Source of the DNA: Eudromia elegans
Taxonomy: Eukaryota; Chordata; Aves; Tinamiformes; Tinamidae
DNA length: 64,000 nucleotides
Assembly: GCA_003342815.1 (NCBI GenBank)
Contig: PTEX01000006.1
Location: 3,231,338-3,295,337 of the forward strand
Direction: 5' to 3'
Within the stretch, counting starts at the first letter, position 1; the number at the start of each line of letters is the position of its first letter. A program made the position numbers and the translations under genes. The notes beneath the pieces were generated by a model. The model was not told the origin of the DNA. It made no database searches and worked only from the letters and a program-made list of their open reading frames with translations. Of the stretch, positions 51,001-64,000 are shown piece by piece.

Positions 51001-51786
51001 TATTATTATTTTTAAAAGTTTTTATCTTGCTTCTTCCCCTAGGCTTTTGGACTCTATAAAGGCATTGGGTCGCCAATGATGGGACTTACCTTCATTAACG
51101 CACTTGTGTTTGGTGTACAAGGAAATACACTTCGTGCCCTTGGAAAAGACACTCCTCTAAACCAGTTTATTGCCGGGTCAGCTGCAGGGGCTATTCAGTG
51201 TGTCATCTGCTGTCCCATGGAGCTAGCCAAGACAAGAATGCAGCTTCAAGGAACAGGTGAATACAAATTAAAGACAAAGAACTACAAAAATTCCCTGGAC
51301 TGTTTGATCAAAATCTATCGAAAGGAAGGGCTGAGGGGTATCAACAGGGGCATGGTCTCTACGTTCATAAGGGAGACACCAAGCTTTGGCTTCTACTTCC
51401 TGACCTATGACTGTATGACCAGATACTTAGGCTGCGAAGCTGAAGACAGTTTTGTTATTCCCAAGCTGCTGTTTTCAGGAGGGATATCAGGAATTGTATC
51501 CTGGCTCTCAACCTACCCTGTGGATGTGATCAAGTCCCGGCTTCAGGCAGACGGAGTTGGTGGAGTCACCCAGTACAAGGGCATTCTAGACTGTATGAGG
51601 AAGAGTTACCACGATGAAGGCTGGAGGGTGTTCACGAGAGGTCTGACCTCTACCCTGCTCCGCGCTTTTCCCGTTAACGCAGCTACTTTTGCCACTGTCA
51701 CCGTGTTCCTAATGTACATGAGGTCAGAGGACGACCTTCGGGAGTGTGAGCCAGGCCCAGCAATCCAGCAGCCTTCCAGTTTGTGA
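44426..51786 (+). CDS. SLC25A29: Mitochondrial basic amino acid carrier SLC25A29, complete (4 coding exons, 301 aa)
   Basis: Inner mitochondrial membrane carrier. The mammalian protein moves arginine, lysine and other basic amino acids; it was first described as a carnitine/acylcarnitine-like carrier (CACL). Coding exons: 44426-44459, 45661-45704, 50258-50341 and 51043-51786 (TGA). The product begins MALDFLAGCVGGAAGVLVGH. It carries the three family signatures HPFDTVKVRLQ, CPMELAKTRMQ and YPVDVIKSRLQ, plus GLYKG, and RAFPVN near the end. It ends in QPSSL, as in the human protein (303 aa). The last exon encodes 247 residues in one piece, unlike SLC25A47, where this part is split. The ATG sits in a good Kozak context (GCCGTCATGG). 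Confidence 0.96.
45705..50257 (+). other. SLC25A29 intron 2, no gene seen
   Basis: AT-rich intron of 4.55 kb. It contains poly-T tracts (the longest, T22, at 47538-47559) and no recognised repeat family, RNA gene or coding exon. Intron 3 (50342-51042) contains only an ATT microsatellite at about 50985-51010. Confidence 0.55.
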
Positions 51787-53260
51787 ATGTCACATTTTCC
51801 CTCTTGATCCAAAGCCCCTCTCCCCCTTTTTTAATGTAGACACTTGAAGTGTAAATATATTCTCTCTGTATAAAAATTCCAAAATGCATCAAAATTAATG
51901 TTTCATCTCATCGCTTGTACAAGGAGCATGTGGCCTTACTAAGGACTTAATATCTAAATGTAACCACATAAGATGGGACCTGCCTTTAGAAAGTACTGTA
52001 CGGATATTGCTATGTCTGCAGAACAGGGGCTGGAGGATGCCATAGTACCAAAAATCACTTTTTCTTCCACTCATGTTCTGAGTGACCGATCTGAATCAAA
52101 TGCAGAAGTGTTTTCAGAAGAGATTTTTTTTTTTTTGTATATGACATAGACAGTCTATATGGTAAAGCAAAGGGAAGGTGAGAAGTTAAATGGTGAGAGC
52201 ATTTTGCAGGTAACCCTGAGCTGTTTTAAGTCATCCTGCAAGGCACGTGCTTCACTTTTCCTGTTTTTGACGTCAGTGGTTTTAGTAGCGTCTTTGTGCA
52301 TATTGGCTAAGAACCAATTCGTTCCTGAGCTATTTTCTCACCTTTCTGCTTTGCATAAGCATCTGAAACGCAGAGTTACTGTCTGCATTCATGTGCACTC
52401 GTTCTTTCAAATTTCAAGGCTAGTAAGGATTTAAGGTAACGCAGAGCTACCAAGATTGATGCTTTTTACCTTCATCACCATTTCTTACTTGCTGAGTGCA
52501 CAGAATGTAGTAACCAGCTTCAGCCCAGCTAGATTTTGTTCTCTGAATTTTGTACCTCTGTTACCTGTGTTACTGTTCAAAACGTAGCGGGTGCAATGTT
52601 AGCTTAGCAGTTTTAAGTACTAACGATGTCCTCACATCTTCAGCAGTGGAGGTTTCATACCTTCCCAGAAAACAGGGGTGCAAGTGTCTGAAATGGTTAG
52701 CGCTCGATACACCTGCATTCTGAATTTAAACAATACTGTGTTTTAAGTGTTTAGTTACAGTGCTACTGGAAGGAAGCAGCCTGTTCAAGATGAATTACTT
52801 TAGAGCAAGAGCTATAAACAGTTATTAACATTTGGAATAGGAACCACGCATATTTGGCACAAACAGCCATGAGGAAGTAGTGCTTGTGAGGGGGCAATAT
52901 TTACAAAAGCATCAAGCTCGCTCAGTAAGTCAAACTTGTTACAATTTTGCTTGGGACGTGTGCAATATGTGTTTAATTTATATGGATTTTCTAAGGAAAC
53001 CTTAATTCATAGCATTTTGCACTGTAACAAAGTATGCTGGAGAAACCTGTAAAACTGGTAAAACTTTTTATACCTTGGAGGTATGTTGGATGTTTTAGTG
53101 CCTACTTGCACTGAGATTCAAATTGAATGTTAAACATGTCTACTAAGCTGCATATGCACAATGATTCAAAGCAAAGACGATTTACACCTTTGTACAGTAG
53201 TCTGTAATTATTGTACATAAAACCTGAGGGAATAAATTTTTTTTTTTAAATTGTGACTTC
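51787..53260 (+). terminator. SLC25A29: SLC25A29 3' UTR with poly(A) signal
   Basis: After the stop codon about 1.45 kb of AT-rich sequence ends in AATAAA at 53231-53236, followed by a T-rich and then TTGTGACTTC element. I see no earlier canonical AATAAA in it. The ORF at 52159-52434 inside it is a chance frame. Confidence 0.75.
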
Positions 53261-55900
53261 AGTTCCATAAATTTTCTTGGTATTACTTGGATGCCACGTC
53301 CTCTTTTTAATCACAGTTTGCAAGAGAGCAGCTTTTCTGGCTTTTGCCTGAAGGAACTTGTTATTTCTTTGCCTTCTATGCATCACCAGGGAGGAAAATC
53401 CCTTGAATATATCAGTTTCTTGGAGCTGCCCGAGCTCCCACTTTTACATTGATTTTTGTTTCAGCAAATACCTTACTTAAAGGCGTTATAGCAGTTTCCT
53501 GAGAAAACAAGTCTAATTTCAGAGCTAGCAAAGTGCCAGGGTATTTGGCCCTTCTGCACCCTGTGTTTATTCTGTCTAAGAGGAATAAACCTCCTGGCTT
53601 ATTCCAGGAGATCTGGACCAGGCCTGTACACTGCAGAAGTCACGGCTGAATCACACCGCAATCGAGCACCGTCCCCAGGGGAGCTGTTCACGCCTGAATC
53701 AGAGCAGTCATCAGCTCGGAGCTGCCCAAGTTGGACTAGGAGCTTCGCAGGCTGTAGTTTTATCAACCTGCAACATCTTCATTCTGTGCTCATTCAGTTT
53801 TTATGCCATTTTTTTACCCATATTCTGTTTTGCTGTCCAAGATAGTAAGTCTCTCTAAAGGAGGCAAGCTGCACTTGGAGTTTTCCCCTTGCTGAGGGGA
53901 CAATGAGACCTCAACACTGTCTTTTGTATTCCCAACTTAGACTCACTCTGTCCTGACTGTTTTTAAAGCAATTAGCCCTCAGAGAAAAGCACCAGTATTC
54001 CAAATGAAAAACAAACAAGCAGCTCCGGGAAAGCTGGATGATGGGGTTGTGACCTATGGGGAACAAAAACACCACCACAACTCCCTGCTGGCAAGAAGAG
54101 AGGTCGGGTCCTGGCTCTGTTAATTCCTCTTCTTAAAGGGTAGAATACACTTAACTGAAAAGAACCCAGACAAGGATGAGTTTGCTGGAAAAGAAGAGGG
54201 AAAGGCCATCACTGCTCCATGACAAGGGCCAGCTCTACTCAAGCACTGGTTACTCCTGCTGAGAGCACAAACTTTGTTCTCTCAGGCACAAAAGCAAAGC
54301 CTTGGAGCAAGTGAACAGCTTCTTTGGGAAGACAATCCCTGGAAGAGAGTAGCATCAAAAGAACAGAATAGGCTACACAGTATTTTCCTCAATACTTGCT
54401 AAAACAGACCTTCTAGATATCTTAAAATAATACATGTCTTAAAACGATTAGTAGCAGGCTGTTAAAGCTACTGATACAACGTAATAAAGAAGGTTAAAGA
54501 AAAGATAAAAGCCAGCCTCCACCCTGTCCTGATATCAACCTGTGCTGTGATATCAACCGCTTGAAGCCCGTGCTTGGTCCAGCTGATAAATCCAGCCAGC
54601 CCAGCAGCCTCATTCTGTTCATGTGCTCAGTGTCGACCCCGCTTCACCTTCCAGGGAGCAGCACTGTCTGCTCCCGGAGAGCCCAGCTCCAGCTCTGCCT
54701 CCCTCCAGCTGCGGCGCGTGCCGAGAGCTCTGCTCCGGGGTCTGCAACGGGGAACAAGGCTCAGTGGGGGTCACTGCACTGTGCAGGACTCTCACCCTGC
54801 CCCAGGAAGGTTCCAGGTCCACGCAGAGAAGGAATACAAATGTTTTTAAATGCTCCAGCCCACAGCAGTGCTACACTGACCTGCCTGTGCCCTGTGAACA
54901 ACCGGAACAGAAGGGAGCTCCAAACCACTACGTAGGTACCATGTACGCATTGCCCAGCGGGCGGGCTAGCGCAGAGATAAGGAGCCACAAGCAGTCAGAC
55001 ACTGGCTGGAGCAGGAGGCCTCACAGGAGATACATCACCACAGCAAGTCTAGAAACCAAACTGGTACAGCTCACAAAAACACTGCAGACCCCACTTCCTC
55101 AGGGCCCTCTCGCTCTTTCCCTCTCCCCCAGGACACAGATTAAGCACCAAAGCCTTTCCTTGTACGGCCAGCTATGAGCTTTGTGTTCCGGACGGGGTGA
55201 ATGGGAACCTGGGATTAAGCTCAGCAATCTGTGACAATAACCACCCCGGGCAGGCAGGCCTCATACAGACAGCACCGGAGCAGCTTTCCCTTCGGACCAA
55301 GGGAGTTGCCCCACACCAACGTGGCAACTACCACTCTCCCAAGGGCCGCATGGAGGGCTCAGTAGAGCTCAGGAGAAAGAGCAGCCAGTGACATCTGCGC
55401 TATAACCAAGACCCGCCGCCTTCATCTTCTCTTGACCCATCCTGTTACTCAACTACAAGCTGCAGCCACAAAACTAGCACAGGAGAAACACTGAACCTGT
55501 GGGCAACCCACTGCAGCATGGAAAATGGGAAGCTTTGATCCAACGCCCTCCAAAGCTGAGGAAACTTCTAAACAAATGTGAAGAGGAAGGATTCTCACAC
55601 TGCAAAACATTTCCATGACAAATTACACTATTCACAGCTAGATGCTGTCGAGCTCAAGGTGTTAAAGAGGTCACTGTAGAACAGCTACTGAGCTGAAATT
55701 CCATGCATTTAGTACATCCATCATGACAACATGACAGAATTCCTGGTTTATTTGCTTCTCTTCTTTGCATTTCTTTGCATGTGTGCCTCTTGTTTCTTTT
55801 ATTAAAAAAAAATAAAAGTTGACATGATGAAAAACTATTATTTCATGCATGCACATTTTGGGTGCAGGACAGGGAGCACACTGAGAAAACCAGGACTTAA
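53261..55900. other. Convergent intergenic region SLC25A29 / YY1
   Basis: Ordinary sequence with no recognised repeat or gene. Three overlapping plus-strand frames around 54561-55177 lie in a short GC-richer patch and look like no known protein. The boundary with the YY1 3' UTR is not known. Confidence 0.45.
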
Positions 55901-58900
55901 ACCATAAAAGTTGACCTTGCCGAGAAGGAACATGTTTATTCTGTAAAATTAAACAAATGTACTGTTACACTGGGCAACAAGCGCTAGCGGCTGCTGTTGG
56001 TCAGACTTTTGATCTACATAGTTAAAGAACAACTCAGAGGCCAGAAGTGCACCACACACCACTAGATTAGCAGCAGGGGCACTTAAATACCTTTTCTACG
56101 TACCAAAGTGCCAGAGAAAATAGAAAGTTATCCAAGGCAATTTCCCATATCGAGGACTACAATCATGAAGGGAGATAAAGGATACAGGGGATCACAGGAC
56201 TCTGGGAAGTACAGCAGACAGTCAGTAAAGCAGCAGAGGGTCAATCCTACTGCATACAGATGCTGAAAACTACTTGTTTCAGTGTTCAAGTCGATAGGAA
56301 TTTAGGTATGTTCATGAGTGGCGGAGGAAGGCAGAGGAAAATGCAACTCACTGCAACCATTTCATAATTTTTGTCCCAGTGCTGCCCCTATTGACTGGGA
56401 AAATACTTATCATTAATGATGAGAAAATATACAAAAAATAGTTACTATATGCAAAATGAAGTGACTTGAACTAGAATGTTATTTTAAACTAGATAATTTG
56501 ATCAGAAAATCAATTCTAAGAAATCAGGGCAAAATCTGCAGTAAAAAAACAGTACCCTAAAATAGGAACTGATACTATTGGGAGAGAGGCCAATTTTAAA
56601 GGGCATAGACCATTTTCAGGCCTATAAAAAATTACAGTTGGTTTATAACAAATAATGAATGATACCAAGAGACAAATCAACCTTTTTTTCCCCTCACTTA
56701 AAGAACCACCTCTACTTTTCTACCACAGCAGTAAAAAGGGGTTGTAGTATTTTAACCATATCCTTGTTTCTCTCGATAAAATATGAACAATGAAAATGGA
56801 CCTCGTGGTCTGCTAACACACTGCTTGCTACACATACTGCATAAATAGGAAGAACTGTTGCTAGACTAAGTTGGCCGGGCTAGGCTGAGGTTTGTAGGAA
56901 AGAAAACGAATGTTCTTTCTCCAGGATGTGACCTAATTGCTGTCTTTCTTCTAGATTAGCAATAGTGACGTGTTCCAGCCAAGCTGGCCATGTTCCTTAG
57001 TCTGTTTAGGAACAAAGAGGGAAGGATTCCTTGCCCAAAGGGCAAATCTTTTGTTTTGCAGAGAAAAAAGAAACTTTTATTTAATGGAAATTGACACAAG
57101 TTGGATCATGCTACACATTAGGTAATCAATCATATACTAAACTCAGCAAGCCCAAATTGCTACTGGTAACATCAGTGAGGTCCTTGGCAAATACCCTGCA
57201 GCTCTGAAGAACAGCTGACTATGAACCAATAATTTGATAAACTGTAACTAAAAAAGCAGCATTCCTATGGATTTGTCTCACAGCTGATTGATGGAATGAA
57301 GTTTGGCTGAAGGGCATCAAGACATACCCATTAAAGCAGCTTTCCTCACTATGGATTTAGCAGGGAGCGTAGCTTATGCCTCCGCCTTTCTCTGCTCTAT
57401 ATTTTATCTCAAAATTTATGGTTTTTTTCCCCTCACAAATAGTATCTCTTTTAAATAACACACATTTTTTGTGGGCCTGCTCCAGAGAGAGAAGCAATTT
57501 GCTGGAGGGGAGGTTTTGGTTCTCTCAGGAGCAGCAATGCTGGGGTATCTGATGCCGCGCCTGTTCTGAAAGTCCATGCAACGGCCCTGCAAACATGGGG
57601 AACAGCAACATGCCAAAAGTCCAACTCGGAAGCTGGAACTGCCTCGAGGGAATCCACCCTAACAGTTCAGCACCAAGTCACTGCTGTCATAAAGCACTGG
57701 AATTTTATAACATTCATTAGCTTGGTATCACTTTATTAACAGCACACTACTAGATTCCTCCTTTTCTCTTTAAAGATACTAGTCTTGAATCTGCATTTGG
57801 GCTTGGGAAGGGGGTTCCCCTCACAACACAAGGGGGTCCATGTCACACTGCAGAGCTTTTCTGTTCCCGTTTCAAACGCGCCGCTGCTCCGGTGGTTAAA
57901 GAGCACGCGGCAGGCACGTGGGGCAGCCGGAGGTCGGCACGGCCGAGTTCCCTTCCTTCATGCTGGCGTGGGGAAAACTGCTCTTTGACACCGACACGTT
58001 CACGGTCTGACAGGGCCTACACTTAGCCCTACTTTCCTGAGCTGCAGAGAAGCTCCTCTCCTCTCCAACTTGCTCTCATCAAGGCAGCCTGACACTGCTA
58101 TTCTGGCTGCTACTCATTAAACAACCTGGTAATGCACAGCCATCTCCTGGGAAATCACCCATCGAGAACTTCTGCGCACGCTGAAATAGCTTCTGCGCCC
58201 CCCACTAGAGTGAAACCTTACTTAAACTTACAAGAAGTATTCAAGAAAGTGAGAGAAAGATCCAGACATCCTGCAAGGACCCCACAGGATTCCTTCTCCC
58301 CCCTTCCCTTCCCAAACTGACAACATTTCCACGGAACTTAAGGCCTACCTCTGAAAAGAGCTTCCAGGCTATAGAGGAACCCAGTGAGAAGAGCAGCTCA
58401 CAAGAATTCTATGTCCATCTTAACAGAGAATAAAACTGATTGCCCACGAGAAACAATGGTATCCAATATCAAAGCCTTTCTGACATAAGTAACTGAAGAA
58501 TGTGAAAGAAAACCAAAAAACTGAGTTGTGTAAGCAGTAATTGCTAGGGGTAGTCTTACTCATTTGTCTAAAGCAAAAATGTGGGTTTGCTGCTGCTTTA
58601 TGGGAACCTAGGACCTAGTGGACCTTCTCCAAAATGAAATTTATTATATTCCAAACTATGCTCTGTGAAATGAGGAGACTGCAAAAAAATTCCAAAGTTG
58701 CCTTAACATAGGATTTTTGTAAGTATATATAAAGTTGTCTGAGCTAGTTTAGTTTAGGAAGAGAATGAAACTGTGTAAGGGTTTTAACCTTTTTACTACT
58801 GGCAATTTAATATTCAACTGGCAGTCCCTTATAAATCAAAGCCTGCTGCCATCCAGGTGAAATGCCAGCATTACTGTAAGCCCATTTTCACACTCCTGGC

Positions 58901-61900
58901 TTCCTACAATGCGATACTAAATCAATTCATATACCAAGATGAACAACACAAACACATACATTATTCTTTTAGTTTATTTGTACCTTTGTGGATTATTACT
59001 TCAATCTTTCAGCTTGATGTGCCTTCTCACACCCTCCTCCTCATAGCATTCTCCCATTCTTTTGCCCTGGGATAGCCAAAACAAACTTAAGAAAAATATT
59101 TTTCACTCTTCTCAAGGAAATGCTACTTATTAACTACAGCATTTACACCGCTATAAAGAACAGTACTGGTCCCAAGCCCAACTTTTATTTATTCATGCCT
59201 GCCAGTTTTACTCCTAACATTCAATTCTGAAATCCACTGCAAGCCCTATTGCTTCTGAAAGACTTGTTGGTTTCTCCACAGCTTTAAGCAATAAAGCAAT
59301 AAAGAAGCAATAAAGTTATTAAGAATCCCTGGCTGACACAGAAATTTACTCCCTTTGCTCTCTCAAGCCATGATAATGCAGATTTAAGAAAGATGCAGCA
59401 GAGTGGGTAAGGTTATCAGTTATTCCAGAATACAGTTCTGCTAGTTTGACTGGATCAAAGCCAGTGACAACATCTGCAGGCTTGAGCTGGACTCCTTCGA
59501 TTGATTTGTTTGGCAGCACTGCCAAAATACCGACTCACCTTCTCAAAGCACTAATGAACCCCATTTTTCAATGGAGTCCCAGGAGGCTATTCATTGAATA
59601 GTATGCCCAAGTTTGTCTACCTCATCTGAATGGAAAGACACAGAATTTCCAGTCTTTCCAGGACAGGCACTGATGATACCTGTGCTGCATGCACCTTAGG
59701 GCGGGGGGTGATCATACGGAAACATCTTTTATGTCTCGCTGTCAATGCCCTTAAATCTAGCACTCTGAAAGGATTCATTTCCTTCAAACATTTTAAAGCC
59801 TAATAAGTTTACTCATTTTATTAACTATTGCTTCTTTTTGCCCTAAACCTAATAGCAAAGAAAAAATGATCTCTACCATTAGAATTATGATACTGCTGGC
59901 AGCTACATTATTCCACTGTATATAGTATACGGTGCCATGGAGAGATAAATTGAGACCAAGATGAAAATGTGAATTACCAGATCGTGCTGCCTCAACCCAA
60001 GAGCAATCCTATTGGTCCAAAAAGATAACTAAACTCAAGTATGAGCACAGCCGAGGCCCTAGAAAACAAGAACAATTAATCCTGAGTTCTAAACTATGAA
60101 TTTATCCACTTACCACTTGGAAGTTCTATCTGGACTCCTTCTACGTACTGCTTAAAAAAAGAATCTCTAAAAATAAAGGGTATTTAAGTTTAGTTTTTCT
60201 TTCATTTAAGGCATAAAGCTGTTGTTACTGGTGTGCCATAGAGCTGGAAAAGTCTATAGCTATTCTTCCTTTTAAAAGGTTCTGAGTCCAAGAAATACAA
60301 AGTCACAAGTACAGCTGCAGAAATTTTCTCCTTCTATTTTGGCTGCAGGAGAACCAGATAACATGAAAAGTAAGATAAAATGAGCAATAAAAAAGCCTGG
60401 TAAGTTCTCAAATCTCTTACCAGTTATGGAATTGGTAGTTACATTTCTCCTACCCCTCAGACTCTCCTTCCCTTACCTGAACTTGCTTCCAACACAGCGG
60501 GGTAAGTGCAGGCTCCTGTGGAGAGTAGAGTGGTTTCCAGGTCAATTCTGCAGCTATTCCCCAAAGCTTGTAAGTTCTTCACTCAAAGTCTGTAAGGAGA
60601 ACTCTGGAAGCAATTATGTGTGAAAGTTTGAAGGGCAGGATGTGCCAACTGTACTTTAAAAGCTTAAATAATTTACAGAAGCTGCTCAATGTAAGGATTT
60701 ATTCATTCCCAGTGCGGAATTCACCAGTTACAAATAAACAAAACCCCAAAACACACACAAAAACAAAGCCAAAACAAAGCCTCGCACATCACTCTCTTTC
60801 CTGTAACTGACTTCAGTTTAACTCAGGAACATCCAACCAATTCAAAGAGAGGTCTGAAATCCCAATGGTCTGCCCTTAATACATGCTGTGTAAAGAGAGA
60901 TAACACAAGTTTTAGCTCCTACTTAATCTTCAAGCTAGTATTGAAGACATTTAACTTAGTCTGAAAGGCAGGTTCAAGGATGAAGTACAGAGACAACTGA
61001 GGAATCCTTTTATCTTGCAGCTTGATAAAACTGGTTAATGATTTATCTCACTAGAAAGCAGACCTCTGAATTAGACTAGCATCTGCTTATACAGTGTTTA
61101 AAGAAATGTAAGGTCAATTAGAACTAGACCGAACTGATTTTATTTCCTTCCAAAAAGAATAGACACTAATTTAACTGCATACAGAAATTAAGTTAAAGTT
61201 AACTATACACATTTCATGTATCGCCCATTCAAGAACCACTTATAAAAAATACTGCCAAAACTCTAATGCACACTTTACAGTTAAGTGTCCCATCTTGCTT
61301 TCCACTCCTAATAACCTCAGGCTAGTGCTGTGGTGTCCACAATAACTCATGTACGGATGAGGAATCCCCCGCTCATCTTAGGTTTATCTTCACGTTACCC
61401 ATGTTTTTCACTACTGCCAGAACTGGACTCAAAAGTAATAATTCCTGTAATAATCATGAAAAGTTTGATGAACTTTGTAAGAACACAACTGACAAAAGTC
61501 TGACAACAGTTTTACAATACACATTCCTCTAAAAAAAAAAAAAAAAAAAAAAAATTATACATTTCTGTGCATATTCTTGTTTATTAGTCTGTCACATTTT
61601 ACTATAGTATCTGCAAATTTCTTACTTTGAACACTTGAACAAACAAGTAGCAACCACTTTCAGTTAGACCATCAAAACTCCATCAAATTATTTTAGAGAA
61701 CTTTTAAGCTCTTATTTTGAAGTAAAAGGTGACCAAGGAGGTTCCAAGATTTTTCATTATAATATCTAGGCAAACAAGTTAGCCAAAAGAAGATTTTTTT
61801 TTTTCCTGGTATCACCACTGAACCTCTACTGTTCCCACGCTTTATACTGCCATTGAATTTAAACCTCCAGGGTTCCTTACCTTGACTAAGCAAAGGTGCC

Positions 61901-63099
61901 CATAGGGTTATATACTGTCCTGTTCCGCCCACCTGCAGGTCAGGCGCACTGACAGCTCTTTTACGACATCACCACGTCTCCAAATCCAGTCAGTGGAAGT
62001 CACTCAACAAACCCAGAGGTACAGGCACCAATTCTGTCTGGGCACTCCAACTCATGGGGCATCGTGCAATTTCATTGCATTCAATTACAATGATTTGTAA
62101 AGGAAACTTGAGTTTATTTAACTTCCAATTTCTGGGACGTTCAAGAGGAACTGGAATTGCTCTGGACAACAAAAGAAAATAGACTGTGCTTACAGATCAT
62201 TTTCTGCCATATTCTTTCTTTAGGACCACTGTTTTATTGTTGCCCCTTCTATTACATGGGATGTACATATTATCAGGTGTTAATAAAAGGTCAGTGCCTG
62301 TACAATACATTCTACAACTGAGCACCACTTTCCGTAACTGAACAGGCAAAGAAATTACACTGAACATCAGCATCTGGCAGTATTTTTCCAAAAAAAGTGA
62401 CTAAAATGGGTTTAAATTGATTAACACTATTAAATCACATCTAATATTTGATACTACATGATTTCATTACAGCTATACGATACAATTATACAAAATGTGT
62501 TAACATCAAAGAATACAACCAAAATTAAGATAGCAAACAAAACCTATATAACTTTTTTTCTTTACAGGAAAATACTTTTGAAGTATGCATGTAACTGCCC
62601 ATTCTTTTAAAGAAAATCTACTGCAAGCAAAGTTATCAACCTCCAGAAAAATCACACATAGCATTACTAAGCATATCCCCAAAAAGTGTACAATATGCAC
62701 ACTTGGAAAATACAAAATTAAAAAAATTGTAAGCAACAGGTGAGCTTCATATTTATAAGAATGTGAAAAGAAGTCCAATTTTAGCACTGTTGTATAAAGA
62801 ATTGTCTTTTTTGACGCAAGTTCATGAGCTGACCCCTCCGGTCGGAGCCGCGCTTTACAAAACACCGTGTTCTTGAAACGGGATTACAGAGCAAGGTAGA
62901 GCATCTTAGCAACGTCACCTTAAAGTTTTGTGGTTTTTTGCTTTTTATTTACTACTTATCAAAACACGTCCTTTATGTTTGTAGGGTTCTTTTTTTTTTA
63001 AAATTCTTTCCTAGAAACAATATACAAAGGGGAGGCATATTTATTCCCGATCATTCTCCTGTAAGATGTTTTGAGTTCCAGAACTTTCTCCTCCTATTT
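55901..63099 (-). other. YY1: YY1 3' UTR and downstream flank, end uncertain
   Basis: Below the YY1 stop codon lies 7 kb of AT-rich sequence with no long protein-like frame. Human YY1 has a 3' UTR of several kilobases. On the minus strand AATAAA hexamers occur at 63045-63040, 62949-62944, 61585-61580, 60703-60698 and further down (for example 57737-57732), so several ends are possible. An A24 tract lies at 61531-61554. A GC-richer block at about 62815-62890 stands out. How much of this is transcribed cannot be told. Confidence 0.45.
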
Positions 63100-63336
<237 letters not shown>

Positions 63337-64000
63337 TCAATCACTAGGCTGTACAGCCTCGAGGCCAGAAGATCATTCTCACAAAAAAGGGTCAGTAAAA
63401 ATTACCTAAATAAGCCTGATGCAGTAAAATGAGGCAGTATGCAAAAGAGTATTTCAGGTTGTTTCATCACAGTAAAATTTTAAATTTAAAGAGAAAAATG
63501 ACTTCAAGCTCGAAAGCAAATATATAACCAAAATCACTGTACCCCAAACATTATTTTGCTCCATATACCAGAAAACAAACACAATGTTTCACATCAGAAT
63601 TTCAGTGATAGATCTGTTCCTTTTACCAGCTTCAGATTCAAGATGGGCTCAGATCACTAAGGGCAGCATGTTTTGAAAACAGTATTGATACTGAACACCT
63701 CCAGCAAAAGCAACTATCTGAGGGTTGCAAATCAAATTTCTCAAAACATTCATTTCTCCAAGAGGCTAAACAACGTACACATATAAGAGGCACGTCTTCT
63801 ACTCAAGACTCTGAAGCACTGTGAACAGCATTTACACACAAAACACACCATACGAAGTAGCCTGGGGACCTCTGGTGGCAGAAGCTCACGTAACTTGGTA
63901 TGAATAGAGACAGATTCAGTGTCTTTTTGTTAGAAGTTGATTAATAACCAACATTCTAGATTAGTATGATGAACCAACAGGGCTAAGAGCCTTGGGACAC

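Overview
The window is vertebrate nuclear DNA, almost certainly from a bird. The genes are spread over many exons with GT/AG splice sites. The interspersed repeats that can be recognised are CR1 LINEs ending in the typical octamer tail. The gene order WDR25 - WARS1 - SLC25A47 - SLC25A29 - YY1 matches the human 14q32 block, read in the opposite direction. I cannot name the species. A run of 121 N at 44158-44278 shows that this is a draft assembly.

Layout. (1) 1-3100, minus strand: the 5' part of WDR25, with its first coding exon at 1-722, a probable leader exon at 1962-2071 and a GC-rich first exon ending at 3034. (2) 3040-3700: a CpG-island promoter shared head to head with WARS1. (3) 3300-21170, plus strand: complete WARS1 (cytoplasmic tryptophanyl-tRNA synthetase), ten coding exons that join to 472 residues, with a CR1 copy in the third intron. 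(4) 21200-26460: a convergent intergenic region. (5) 26462-34353, minus strand: SLC25A47, six coding exons, 295 residues. (6) 34354-43990: a long intergenic interval with two CR1 remnants. (7) 44426-53236, plus strand: SLC25A29, four coding exons, 301 residues. (8) 53260 to the end: the SLC25A29/YY1 convergent interval, then the long YY1 3' UTR and the last YY1 coding exon (minus, 63100-63282), which carries zinc finger 3 and zinc finger 4.

The genes are not an operon. They share position and, for WDR25/WARS1, a promoter. SLC25A29 and SLC25A47 are adjacent head-to-head mitochondrial carrier paralogues. Their 44-nt second coding exon and several splice phases are identical, as expected from an old local duplication.

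The most striking observation is an uninterrupted run of eleven GGGGCC hexanucleotides, read on the WDR25 sense strand. It begins only a few bases inside the predicted 5' splice site of WDR25 intron 1. This is the same repeat unit, in the same orientation and the same kind of position, as the disease-associated C9orf72 repeat in humans. Other items to check are a coding-like, splice-flanked 55-codon stretch at 24335-24499, a 30-bp tandem duplication touching a SLC25A47 splice donor, and an upstream ORF in the WARS1 leader. Exon borders were set by eye from splice consensus, reading-frame continuity and remembered human orthologues; no alignment or search was run.
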